Below are positions 25,031-33,789 of a stretch of 61,350 nt of DNA, in pieces (within the stretch, counting starts at the first letter, position 1; each line of letters opens with the position of its first letter). This DNA comes from Treponema sp. Lineage in GTDB: Bacteria > Spirochaetota > Spirochaetia > Treponematales > Breznakiellaceae. The stretch spans positions 1-61,350 of the forward strand of contig JAIRPG010000132.1 of assembly GCA_031257105.1 (NCBI GenBank), given 5' to 3'. The position numbers and the translations under genes were made by a program. A model generated the notes under the pieces. That model worked only from the letters and a program-made list of their open reading frames with translations. It did no database searches and was not told the origin of the DNA.

Positions 25031-27886
25031 ATGTCCATCACACACCGAATATTCGCCGCCGCCCTATTTTTTGCCCTTGCCTCCTGTACCGGAAGCGCGG
25101 ATCACGGCGCGGGCGCCGGGCCTGAACCGTCCGCCTCAGGCGGCAGGAATACCTACGCGGCTTACCGGGAACGGCACGCAAACGCGGCCCCGGCGGAGGC
25201 GGACATTCCCCTCGATATTTTCGCCTACGCTGAAGGCTCCGGCATCGAAGAGCTTGCCGGCTTCCAGGGGGAAGAACGGGCGCTCCTCTCCGGAGAAGAA
25301 AGCTTTGTCGAGTACCTCGTCCAAGTGGATCATCCCGGATTCTATACCTGCTACCTTGAATATTTCCCCGTAGCCTCACGGGGCATCTCCATTGAACGGA
25401 GCTTTTCCATCGACGGCGAAGTTCCCTTCCTCAATGCGGAACGCCTGAGCTTTTCCCGGATCTGGGGAGACGGCGGGCCGGTAAGAACCGACAACCAGGG
25501 AAACCAGATCCGCCCCACTCAGGTGGAGCTTCCCCGCTGGGAGACGGCCTTTTTCCGCGACCCCACCGGGTATAGCGCCGAACCCTACCGGTTCTACCTT
25601 TCCCAGGGGGAGCACCGGATCCGTCTTACCGGGAGCGCCGAGCCTATGGCTATCCGGCGCTTCGAACTGCGGGCCCCAACCTCGGAACAGCCCTACGCGG
25701 AGTACGCGGCGGGGTTCGATACGAGCCGCTTCCAAAACCGGGACAAAACGCTCATCGTGAAAGTCCAGGGGGAAGACGCCGCCCGCCGTTCCGATCCCGC
25801 CCTCTACGCCCGCTACGACCGCTCTTCGGGACAGACCGAGCCGGCCAACCCCGCGCAGATCACCTTGAACATGATAGGCGGCGACCCCTGGAAAACCCCG
25901 GGGCAGTGGATTGAATGGGAGGTCGAGGTTCCCGAAGACGGGATGTACCGGATCTCCCTCAAGGTCCGGCAAAAATACAACCGGGGCTTTGTGTCAAGCC
26001 GCGCGGTACTTATTGACGGGATTATCCCCTGTACGGAACTCCAGGCCGCGCCTTTCCGTTACCGGAACGCCTGGGATCTCTCTACCCTGCGGGATGCGGA
26101 GGGCAACGATCTGTACTTTCCCCTCAGCCGGGGAACCCACCGAATCAGGCTCCAGGTAACGCTGGGGGAACTGGGGGGGATGCTGGAAACCATGGAAGAG
26201 TCGATATTCCGGCTCAACGGTATGTACCGGAGGATCCTGGTGCTGACGGGGGCGGAGCCCGATCCATTGCGGGATTACCGCCTGGAAAGAGTCTACCCCG
26301 ATATAATCGAGGCGATGGCGGCGGAGAGCCGGGTTCTCTATAAACTGGCGGACGATCTGACCCGGTATTCGGGGGAACGGAGTTCCCAGTCTGCGGCGAT
26401 CCTGACCCTGGCCCGGCAGTTGGAACTTTACGCGGAACGTCCCGATAAGCTGCCCCCCGCGTTGAGCGGCTTTAAGGGGGCCATCGGCTCCCTGGGGGAC
26501 GGCATCATCGCCCTTACCGAGTCCAAGCTGGATGTGGATTACATCCTTGTTTCCGCGGCGGAGGCGAAACTGCCCAAGATGCGGGAAAATTTTATTACCG
26601 CCGCCTATCATGAACTCCGTTCTCTGGCGGCCTCTTTTATGGTGGATTACAACAACCTGGGGGACGTGTACGAGGGAAGCGGCGCGGTGGATGTATGGCT
26701 GCTGACCGGGCGGGATCAAAGCACGATTGTGAAATCTATGGTGGACGACAGCTTTACCCCCCAGACGGGGATTCCGGTGAACGTCAGGCTGGTGGAAAAG
26801 GGGGTGGTGATGCCGGCGGTGGTGGCCGGCACGGGGCCGGATGTCGCCATACCCATGGCCGTCTCGGAACCGGTAAACTACGCCCTGCGGGACGCCGCGA
26901 TTGACCTTTCCCAGTTTGATGATTATCCGGAGGTGGCCAAACGTTTCCACCGGAGCGCCGTTGTACCCTTTGAATACAACGGCGGGGTCTACGCGCTCCC
27001 CGAAACCCAGAACTTCAGCATCATGTTTTACCGGACAGACATCTTGGAAGAACTGGAACTGGAGCCGCCTGAAACCTGGGATGACCTTTTAAGCATGATG
27101 CCCGTGTTGCAGAAGAACAACATGAATGCGGGTATTCCCTCTATGGCGTCGGGGACCGATATGTCGGGCTACCTGATCACGCTCTACCAGCGGGGAGGCG
27201 CCCTGTACGACCCGGAAGGATCCCGGACGATTCTGGACCGGGAAACGCCCCTGGCCGCCTTTGAGGCATACACCCGCTTCTTTACCCATTACATGGCCCC
27301 GCAAAGCTTTGACTTTATCAACCGGTTCAGGAGCGGGGAAATCCCCGTGGGAATCGCGGATATCGAGAATTTTAATAAGCTGGAAGTGTCCGCGCCGGAG
27401 ATCCGGGGGCTCTGGCAGTTCGCCCTCCTGCCGGGAACCTTCCGGGAGGACGGAAGGTTAGACCGTTCCATTACGTCAACCGTAACGGGGTCTATCCTGT
27501 TTTCCAGGCCCAAGCGGAGTGAAAGCTCTCTGCGGGCATCTTGGGAGTTTATGAAATGGTGGACAAGCGCGGAAACCCAGGCCCGTTACGCCCGGGAACT
27601 GGAGAGCGTAATGGGCGCCGCCGCCCGCTACGCCACGGCGAACACGGAAGCTTTTGATCGGCTGTCCTGGCGGGTTTCACAATTGACGGCGCTGCGGGAG
27701 CAGCGTTCCTGGGCGGTGGGGATTCCGGAAGTGCCGGGGGGGTACTATGTAAGCCGGAATATCACGAACGCGGTGCGGAAGGTACTGAACGAGCGGGTGG
27801 ATACCCGTGAAACCCTGCTCAACTACAACCGCCTAATTAACGAAGAGCTGATCAAAAAGCGGAAAGAATTCGGACTGGAAAAATAG
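25031..27886 (+). CDS. Giant extracellular solute-binding lipoprotein (family 1)
   Basis: The 951-residue protein is about twice the size of a normal sugar-binding protein. The signal peptide ends L-A-S-C (C19), so it is a lipoprotein. Two related beta-sandwich modules (about 90-220 and 285-400) share the pattern G-x-Y ... IDG ... L-S-x-G-x-H-R-I-R-L and look like carbohydrate-binding modules. After a helical linker (400-545), the C-terminal 400 residues form a family-1 solute-binding domain (VPFEYNGGVYALPETQNFSI, MFYRTDILEELEL). It probably captures a glycan and passes it to the flanking permeases. The start was chosen for the lipoprotein signal and AGGAGG 12 nt upstream; ATG at 25007 in the same frame is an alternative. 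Confidence 0.82.
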   Translation: MSITHRIFAAALFFALASCTGSADHGAGAGPEPSASGGRNTYAAYRERHANAAPAEADIPLDIFAYAEGSGIEELAGFQGEERALLSGEESFVEYLVQVDHPGFYTCYLEYFPVASRGISIERSFSIDGEVPFLNAERLSFSRIWGDGGPVRTDNQGNQIRPTQVELPRWETAFFRDPTGYSAEPYRFYLSQGEHRIRLTGSAEPMAIRRFELRAPTSEQPYAEYAAGFDTSRFQNRDKTLIVKVQGEDAARRSDPALYARYDRSSGQTEPANPAQITLNMIGGDPWKTPGQWIEWEVEVPEDGMYRISLKVRQKYNRGFVSSRAVLIDGIIPCTELQAAPFRYRNAWDLSTLRDAEGNDLYFPLSRGTHRIRLQVTLGELGGMLETMEESIFRLNGMYRRILVLTGAEPDPLRDYRLERVYPDIIEAMAAESRVLYKLADDLTRYSGERSSQSAAILTLARQLELYAERPDKLPPALSGFKGAIGSLGDGIIALTESKLDVDYILVSAAEAKLPKMRENFITAAYHELRSLAASFMVDYNNLGDVYEGSGAVDVWLLTGRDQSTIVKSMVDDSFTPQTGIPVNVRLVEKGVVMPAVVAGTGPDVAIPMAVSEPVNYALRDAAIDLSQFDDYPEVAKRFHRSAVVPFEYNGGVYALPETQNFSIMFYRTDILEELELEPPETWDDLLSMMPVLQKNNMNAGIPSMASGTDMSGYLITLYQRGGALYDPEGSRTILDRETPLAAFEAYTRFFTHYMAPQSFDFINRFRSGEIPVGIADIENFNKLEVSAPEIRGLWQFALLPGTFREDGRLDRSITSTVTGSILFSRPKRSESSLRASWEFMKWWTSAETQARYARELESVMGAAARYATANTEAFDRLSWRVSQLTALREQRSWAVGIPEVPGGYYVSRNITNAVRKVLNERVDTRETLLNYNRLINEELIKKRKEFGLEK

Positions 27887-27892
27887 GAGGGA

Positions 27893-28828
27893 ATGATGAG
27901 TTTAAGGCGCTTTGCGGTGCAACAACAACGTCTGATCGGCAAAACCTTGAAGGAGGCTTGGCACAAGCGGCTGGGATACCTGTTCTTGCTGCCCTATGCG
28001 GCGAGCTTTTCCGTATTCGTGGTGGCCCCGGTGGTGATTTCTCTCTTCTACAGCTTTACCTACTACAACATTTTGCAGCCTCCGAAATTTATCGGCCTGC
28101 GGAATTACATCAACCTGCTCCTGGCGGACGATGTGTTCCTGATCGCCGTTAAGAACACCTTCGTCTTCGCGGTCATCACCGGGCCGCTGGGGTATTTCGC
28201 CTCGTTTATTTTCGCCTGGTTTATCTACGAAATTCCCGCCCGGATCCGGTCGTTCGTTATCCTCGTGTTCTACGCCCCCTCTATCTCCGGGTCGGTTTAT
28301 GTGCTCTGGGCGCTCATCTTTTCCGGGGACGCCTACGGCTACATAAACGGGATGCTCATGCGGCTGGGGATAATCAACGGGCCCGTACTCTGGCTTACCG
28401 ACCCCAAGTATATGATGACCGTCGTCATCATCGTGATCCTCTGGATGAGCCTGGGAACCGGCTTTCTCGCCTTTGTCGCCGGGCTCGCCACGGTGGACGA
28501 GACGCTCTACGAGGCGGGACTGGTGGACGGCATCAGCAACCGCTGGCAGGAACTGTGGTTCATCACCCTGCCGAACATGAAGGGTATGCTCTTCTTCGGC
28601 GCGGTCATGGCTATTACCGGCTCCTTCGGAGTAGGGGGGGTGGGCGCGGCGCTGGCCGGCTTTCCGAGTACGGACTACGCCGTACACACGGTGATGAACC
28701 ATCTGGACGATTACGGTACCTTGCGTTTTGAAATGGGCTACGCCTCCGCCATCGCCACGCTGCTGTTTCTTGTCGCGCTATTGTCCAAATCGCTTGTTCA
28801 GAGACTATTGAACCGGGTAGGAACCTAA
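27893..28828 (+). CDS. Sugar ABC permease (MalF/LplB-like), pair 2
   Basis: The 311-residue permease has six membrane segments and an EAA loop (YEAGLVDGISNRWQELW) near residue 206. AGGAGGGA precedes the start by a few bases, and ATG at 27896 is an equally good start. With the next gene it makes a second permease pair around the same binding protein, an unusual doubling. Confidence 0.9.
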   Translation: MMSLRRFAVQQQRLIGKTLKEAWHKRLGYLFLLPYAASFSVFVVAPVVISLFYSFTYYNILQPPKFIGLRNYINLLLADDVFLIAVKNTFVFAVITGPLGYFASFIFAWFIYEIPARIRSFVILVFYAPSISGSVYVLWALIFSGDAYGYINGMLMRLGIINGPVLWLTDPKYMMTVVIIVILWMSLGTGFLAFVAGLATVDETLYEAGLVDGISNRWQELWFITLPNMKGMLFFGAVMAITGSFGVGGVGAALAGFPSTDYAVHTVMNHLDDYGTLRFEMGYASAIATLLFLVALLSKSLVQRLLNRVGT

Positions 28829-28839
28829 GGAGTTATACT

Positions 28840-29733
28840 ATGGAAGCCAAGGCGCAAAGCGTGGGAAAACACAAACGAAAATTCTGGAAACGCCGGAAGC
28901 CGAACCGGTCGGTGGGGGGCGATATGTTCATCACCGCGGTAATCGGGGTCTTCGCCATATTTTTCGTGTGGCCCCTGGTGTATGCGGTCAACAACGCCTT
29001 CAAGCCCCTGAGCGAGATATTTCTTTTTCCGCCCCGGCTCTTTGTGCGGCAGCCGACGCTGAATAACTTTCAAGACCTCTTCGTGATCATGGGGAGTTCC
29101 TGGGTTACTTTTTCGCGGTATGTCGTCAACAGCCTGCTTATCACCACCGCAGGTACCCTGGGGCTTATTGTAATCGCGTCCCTGGGGGCCTATGTGGTCT
29201 CTAAGATGCGGGTGCCCGGCTGGTCCCTCTTTATGAAGCTGGTAATAACCTGCTTGATGTTTTCCGGCGCGGTAACGGCGATTCCGAACTACCTGATAAT
29301 GACGAAATTAGGCTGGATTGATACCTATTGGGCGGTGATCGTGCCGGCCATGACCATGCCCATGGGCTTTTTCCTCCTCAAGCAGTTTATCGACACCATT
29401 CCGGATACGCTGCTGGAGGCGGCGAAGATAGACGGAGCCCAAGAACTCCTGATCTTTACGCGGATCGTGCTGCCGATGATAAAGCCCGCCTGGCTCACGG
29501 TGCTGATATTTTCGGTACAGGCCCTCTGGAACGCCTCGGGTTCAACCTATATCTACTCCGAACAGCTCAAGACCCTGCCCTACGCCCTGTCCCAGATTGT
29601 CGGCGGGGGGATAGCCCGCACGGGGGTGAGCGCGGCGGTAACGTTGTTTATGATGATTCTTCCGCTGGGAGTTTTTATTTTTTCTCAGAGCAATGTGATG
29701 CAAACCATGGCCAATTCGGGAATCAAGGAATAG
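28840..29733 (+). CDS. Sugar ABC permease (MalG-like), pair 2
   Basis: The 297-residue protein has six membrane segments and an EAA loop LEAAKIDGAQELLIFTRIVL near residue 193. The basic N-terminus (K-H-K-R-K-F-W-K-R-R-K) is cytoplasmic. It follows its partner by 11 bp. No ABC ATPase is encoded in the operon, so a shared MsiK/UgpC-type ATPase elsewhere is expected. Confidence 0.9.
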   Translation: MEAKAQSVGKHKRKFWKRRKPNRSVGGDMFITAVIGVFAIFFVWPLVYAVNNAFKPLSEIFLFPPRLFVRQPTLNNFQDLFVIMGSSWVTFSRYVVNSLLITTAGTLGLIVIASLGAYVVSKMRVPGWSLFMKLVITCLMFSGAVTAIPNYLIMTKLGWIDTYWAVIVPAMTMPMGFFLLKQFIDTIPDTLLEAAKIDGAQELLIFTRIVLPMIKPAWLTVLIFSVQALWNASGSTYIYSEQLKTLPYALSQIVGGGIARTGVSAAVTLFMMILPLGVFIFSQSNVMQTMANSGIKE

Positions 29734-29741
29734 GGGGGCGT

Positions 29742-30392
29742 ATGAAACAGATTGCCGGCAATCAGTTGTGGGCGAGCCTGCGCTACGCCTTCTATGTCGC
29801 GGTGCGTCCGCTGGACGGGTTCTGGGATTTGATCCACGAGAAGCGCGGTTCCTTGGGGGCGGCCCATATTATTGTTGTGGCCGCGATAGTCGTGGAGATA
29901 CTGACGGTAACGCTGACTAACATCCAGTTTAGCAACTGGGGGCTGTACATGGAATACTTCAACGTCTCTATGGTGGTGTTGCAAGTGCTGGTTCCCCTCC
30001 TGCTCTGGACTTTGTCGAACTGGAGCCTGACGACCCTGATGGACGGCAAGGGGCGGTTCCACGAGATCTACATGGCCACGGCCTATGCTCTTACCCCTTC
30101 TATCATCATCAAGGCGGTTCTGATCCTGCTCAGCCACCTCATCACCCGCCAAGAAGGGACGGTATACCAGGTACTGGCCGCTTTTTCGCTGCTCTGGTCG
30201 GGGATGCTGATCATGGCGGCGATGATGATGATCCATGACTATAGTCCGGCGAAAATGCTTTTTTCCTCCTTCCTTTCTATTGTGGGAATGGGGGTCATTG
30301 TGTTCATCTTCCTGATTTTTTTCAATATGATTAGCGACATGATAGCGTATCTTATCTCCATCGTGAAAGAAATTCGGTTTAGGATGGGCTGA
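29742..30392 (+). CDS. Yip1-family membrane protein
   Basis: The 216-residue protein has about five membrane segments and resembles the Yip1 domain family, with the helical N-terminal stretch R-P-L-D-G-F-W-D-L-I-H-E-K-R-G and L-T-P-S-I-I in the core. Such proteins occur next to DUF5696-type genes and sugar permeases in Gram-positive bacteria (from memory). The role is unknown; assembly or stabilisation of the permease complex is one guess. The start has a weak purine-rich region (TAGGGGGGCGT). It is the last gene of the operon and is followed 5 bp later by a dispersed palindrome. Confidence 0.7.
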   Translation: MKQIAGNQLWASLRYAFYVAVRPLDGFWDLIHEKRGSLGAAHIIVVAAIVVEILTVTLTNIQFSNWGLYMEYFNVSMVVLQVLVPLLLWTLSNWSLTTLMDGKGRFHEIYMATAYALTPSIIIKAVLILLSHLITRQEGTVYQVLAAFSLLWSGMLIMAAMMMIHDYSPAKMLFSSFLSIVGMGVIVFIFLIFFNMISDMIAYLISIVKEIRFRMG

Positions 30393-30397
30393 ACGAG

Positions 30398-30434
30398 TGT
30401 CTGTCTACAAAGCAACCGGCTTTGTGGACAGACA
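30398..30434. repeat. Dispersed palindrome, copy A
   Basis: Two 16-nt arms (TGTCTGTCTACAAAGC and GCTTTGTGGACAGACA) flank the loop AACCG, with one T-G wobble. Related copies are at 37923-37959 and 49061-49097. It lies right after the Yip1-like gene. Confidence 0.9.
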
Positions 30435-30453
30435 AGAACTAACATGTTTATAA

Positions 30454-30483
30454 TTGATCTATTTTAAGAAAACATAATACAAT
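30454..30483 (+). promoter_or_regulatory. Probable promoter of the second sugar ABC operon
   Basis: TTGATC (30454-30459), 18 nt, then TACAAT (30478-30483), in an A/T-rich gap. The leader would be about 60 nt and contains the hairpin at 30498-30516. Confidence 0.45.
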
Positions 30484-30497
30484 ATGAAGGAATGTGA

Positions 30498-30516
30498 AGA
30501 ACCCAACCGGGGTTCT
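30498..30516 (+). promoter_or_regulatory. Hairpin in the leader of the second ABC operon
   Basis: AGAACCC (30498-30504) pairs with GGGTTCT (30510-30516) across AACCG. It lies between the predicted transcription start and the AGGAGGA ribosome-binding site, so it could affect initiation or message stability. Confidence 0.45.
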
Positions 30517-30552
30517 GAACAATTCTACTATCTTTTTCCAGGAGGAAAGAAA

Positions 30553-31880
30553 ATGAAGAAAATAGTGTTGACAATTATGGCTGTTTCCATGTGCGCCGGC
30601 GCAGCCTTTGCCGCCGGTAGCCGGAGCGCTTCCAACTCTACGGGGGGGGGGGGGGGGCTATAGAAGTAACCAACCCCCATTATAAATCGGGCCAGAATGT
30701 CGGCGGTCTCTTTTTCCTGCCCCAGGTTGAGCGGTTCAACCAGAAGTACGCAGGAAAGTACAAGCTCACCATCGAGGAACTGGTTCAGGATATGTACGCC
30801 CCTAAAATGCAGCAACTGAGTCAGCAGGGCAAGCTGCCCGCCCTGGTTGAAGGGGGCGCTTATGAATGGCTCACCGAATTTGTCATCCCGGGTAATATGT
30901 TCGTGGATCTCAAGCCCCTGTTGGACAGCACTCCCGAATTAAGGGCTCTGGCGATTCCGGAAGCGATAGCGTATAACACGGTAAATGGCGGCAAAATTTT
31001 TTCGATCACCTATCCGGTGGTACGGCCTATCGGTCTGTACTACAACCCCAAACTCTACCAGCCTTCCAAGCCCATGTCCCAGATGAGCTGGGAACAGGTT
31101 GCCGCTGAACTGGGGAACAACAAGATCGCCTTTATGACCGGCGAGAACGCCTGGACCACGGTGCTGGTGCTGTCTTCGCTTATCGCCAAAGAACCGGGTG
31201 GCGTTGAATGGCTTGCCTCCGGCGCGAATACCAATCCCCGGCTGACGGATTATAACAACCCCATCATGATCGGCGCGGTTACAAAACTCCAGCAGTTGCT
31301 CCAGAAAAACGCCTCTGCCAATACCCTGGGCGCGGCTTATGCCGATGCCGCCAACAGCTTTATGTCCGCCCGTTCCGCGATTATCGCCAACGGCAGTTGG
31401 ATGATTGGCGATTTCGCCCCGGATGCTCAGGCAAAATGGTCCAACGGGTTTAACGGCGCCGATGTGCGGGCCGACGTATTCCCCGGCAATGTGGCTATCG
31501 GCGGCCCGGGCATCGGCTACAGTTGGTGGATTCCCAACACCGCCACTCCCCAAGAACAGGAACTGGCCAAGGCGTTTATCGCCTTTATCATGTCCCAGGA
31601 CGAGCTTGAACGGTATATGCTGGCCGAAGGCGGCGTTTCTCCCCGCATGACCGCGACCCAGAGCTTCCTGGCTGAACGGGCCAAAAATAAACTGATGGAC
31701 GAATATGTCGGCGCGGTTAAGCCCGACACGATCCTGTCGTACAGTTGGGGCGATGTGATTCCTAATTCGGTTTACGAGACCGAATGGGGACGGCTCCTGC
31801 CGCTGCTGATCAACGGCACCTACACCCCTGCGCGGTTCTGCCAGGAACTGACCATTAAGGCCCAGGAAACCATCCGGTAA
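30553..31880 (+). CDS. Sugar ABC solute-binding protein, frame broken by a G16 tract
   Basis: This is a family-1 solute-binding protein for the permeases that follow. ATG 30553 has AGGAGGA 6 nt upstream and opens a clear signal peptide (MKKIVLTIMAVSMCAGAAFA). After codon 30 the frame runs into 16 consecutive G (30642-30657) and stops at TAG 30661. The rest of the gene, from A-I-E-V-T-N-P to the stop at 31880, is intact in the next frame and includes NMFVDLKPLLDS and GPGIGYSWWIPN. A tract of 17 or 14 G would restore a 442-residue protein, so the gene is either phase-variable and OFF here or carries a sequencing error. It is not a decayed pseudogene, because the body is fully open. Confidence 0.85.
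30642..30657 (+). repeat. Poly-G tract (16 G), slippage site
   Basis: Sixteen uninterrupted G lie 90-105 nt into the binding-protein gene, just after the signal peptide. The next longest G runs I noticed in the window are about seven bases. Confidence 0.95.
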
Positions 31881-31895
31881 ACGGCGTACGGCACA

Positions 31896-32001
31896 GATTA
31901 ACGTGAGCGGCGATACCGCCGCTCGTTATAGGAGTTATCATTAACACTTCGTGTTAATGTCCGATTAACGTGAGCGGCGATACCGCCGCTCGTTATAGGA
32001 G
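31896..32001 (+). repeat. 39-bp direct repeat, each with a hairpin and a ribosome-binding site
   Basis: Identical 39-bp copies at 31896-31934 and 31963-32001 each hold the hairpin GAGCGGCG-ATAC-CGCCGCTC followed by GTTATAGGAG. The second copy provides the ribosome-binding site of the permease at 32007. Between them lies a third hairpin, ATTAACAC-TTC-GTGTTAAT (31940-31958). The group probably sets the ratio of binding protein to permease by stalling exonucleases or tuning initiation. Confidence 0.85.
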
Positions 32002-32006
32002 AAACC

Positions 32007-32894
32007 ATGATGAAAACAGCGGCTATCAGCAGGCTGGAACGCCGGAACCTGCCCTGGATTTACGTTTTCCTGGCCCCTACGCTGATCATGTTCCTCATGT
32101 TCTACCTGTGGCCCATTTTCACCGTGATATACACCAGCTTTACCAAATGGAACGGCATGACCAGCCCCCAATGGACAGGGCTGGTCAACTACCAGCGTCT
32201 TTTTTCCATGAAGAGTTTTCTTATCTCCTTAAAAAATCTGGGGCTTTGGGCGCTGATCGCCGCGGTGTTTCACACCCTCTTCGGCGTTTTGGTGGCCCTG
32301 GCTTTTTTCAAGGCTCCGCCAGGCTGGAAAATCGTCCGCACTGTTTTTATGATCCCCAATGTGATCTCCGGCGCGGCATGGGCAATGATCTACCGGTTCC
32401 TCTTTAATAACGATTTTGGAATCCTCAATAATATCATTAGAATCTTTAACAGAGATTTTAACGTGAACTGGTTTTACGAAAGCCCCGCGGCTTTTTGGGC
32501 CATCACCTTTACCTGGCTTTTCTATGCCGTGGTCATCTCCCTGGTGGTTTTGGCCGACCTCATGGCCATATCCAAAGATGTTCACGAGGCGGCCACTATT
32601 GACGGCGCTTCGGGCTGGCAGGTGATGACCCGCATAGATCTTCCCCTCTGCCGCTTCTCTATCGGCACTTCGGTCATTATGGGGGTAACTTCCCGAATCT
32701 CCATGTACGAGGCCATTGCCCTTACCTCCCGGGGCGGCCCGGGTGACGACACCATGAGTCTTTCGCTGATCCTGGTGAAAAATATTTCCGACTACAACTA
32801 CGGCCTTGCCAACGCCGCCGCAATGGTGATGCTGATCCTGGGCGCCGGAATCATGCTGGCCTGTAACCGGGCCTTCCGCATGAATGATCAGTGA
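32007..32894 (+). CDS. Sugar ABC permease (MalF-like), second system
   Basis: The 295-residue protein has six membrane segments and the EAA loop HEAATIDGASGWQVMTRIDL near residue 193. It forms the pore with the next gene and takes substrate from the G-tract-controlled binding protein. ATG 32010 is an alternative start. AGGAG comes from the second 39-bp repeat. Confidence 0.9.
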   Translation: MMKTAAISRLERRNLPWIYVFLAPTLIMFLMFYLWPIFTVIYTSFTKWNGMTSPQWTGLVNYQRLFSMKSFLISLKNLGLWALIAAVFHTLFGVLVALAFFKAPPGWKIVRTVFMIPNVISGAAWAMIYRFLFNNDFGILNNIIRIFNRDFNVNWFYESPAAFWAITFTWLFYAVVISLVVLADLMAISKDVHEAATIDGASGWQVMTRIDLPLCRFSIGTSVIMGVTSRISMYEAIALTSRGGPGDDTMSLSLILVKNISDYNYGLANAAAMVMLILGAGIMLACNRAFRMNDQ

Positions 32895-32906
32895 TAAGGA
32901 GTGATC

Positions 32907-33767
32907 ATGAATACCTACGAACAGAAAAAAGGCTGGTATCTGCTGCAAAAAACAGCGGTTTATTTTCTGATCTACCTGCTTTTTGCTTTTGTGGCGCTGG
33001 TTTCCGTGGGGCCCCTGATCTGGGTAGTGATCTCTTCGTTCAAAACCAACGGTGAAATTCTCACCGCCCCTTTTGCGCTGCCCCAAAAAATCGATTTTGG
33101 CCCTTACCTGGAAGTGATCCGGGGGAACAACTTCATGCGTTACGCGCTCAATTCGGCGCTTATCTCCACGGTCGCCACCGCGCTTTCCCTTGTCATGTAC
33201 GCGATGGGGGCCTATGTCTTTGCGCGGTTTAACTTTCCCCTCAAAAATATACTCTTTACCCTTTTTGTGCTGACCATGCTGATTCCGGGGCATACCAAAA
33301 CCCAGCCGATTTTTTACATTATCATGAAGCTGGGGCTCTACGGCACCCTTCCGGGGATAACCCTGGTGTACCTATCCGGCGGTATTGCCATGAGCCTTTT
33401 TGTTATGCGATCCGCCTTTGCCGCTATACCCAAAGAGATGACCGAAGCCGCCGTCATCGACGGCATCGGTTTTTTCCGCAACTTTTGGCAGATGCACGTG
33501 CCCTTGGCAAAGAGCGGTCTTGCCACCGCCGGTATCCTGATGTTTCTGGGGAACTGGAACGAGTACTTCTTTGCTTCCCTGCTTTCTGCGTCAGCTTCCA
33601 CCCGCACCCTTCCCTACGCTCTGGCCTTTTTCACCGAGGCCTATTCCTACGATTACACTAAAATGTTCGCCGCCCTCACGCTGATAATTCTGCCGGGGAT
33701 CATTATCTACGCCGTATCACAGGAACAGGTGCAGGTTTCTATCACCTCTGGGAGCGTTAAGGGATAA
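32907..33767 (+). CDS. Sugar ABC permease (MalG-like), second system
   Basis: The 286-residue permease has six membrane segments and the EAA loop TEAAVIDGIGFFRNFWQMHV near residue 178. The ATG at 32907 is preferred over GTG 32901 because AAGGAG (32896-32901) is 5 nt before it. It ends the operon and is followed at once by a terminator. Again no ATPase gene is present. Confidence 0.9.
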   Translation: MNTYEQKKGWYLLQKTAVYFLIYLLFAFVALVSVGPLIWVVISSFKTNGEILTAPFALPQKIDFGPYLEVIRGNNFMRYALNSALISTVATALSLVMYAMGAYVFARFNFPLKNILFTLFVLTMLIPGHTKTQPIFYIIMKLGLYGTLPGITLVYLSGGIAMSLFVMRSAFAAIPKEMTEAAVIDGIGFFRNFWQMHVPLAKSGLATAGILMFLGNWNEYFFASLLSASASTRTLPYALAFFTEAYSYDYTKMFAALTLIILPGIIIYAVSQEQVQVSITSGSVKG

Positions 33768-33768
33768 G

Positions 33769-33789
33769 ACGCCGGACGACGGCGTTTTT
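33769..33789 (+). terminator. Intrinsic terminator of the second ABC operon
   Basis: ACGCCG-GACGA-CGGCGT followed by five T. It touches the stop codon of the opposing DnaJ-domain gene. Confidence 0.75.

Noticed and set aside
30553-31880. Decayed pseudogene of a binding protein
   Set aside because: The only lesion is in a homopolymer tract; the signal peptide, ribosome-binding site and all downstream sequence are intact.
18971-33767. Recent mobile island carrying the sugar operons
   Set aside because: No integrase, transposase, tRNA target or clear direct-repeat boundary was seen, and base composition looks like the neighbours.
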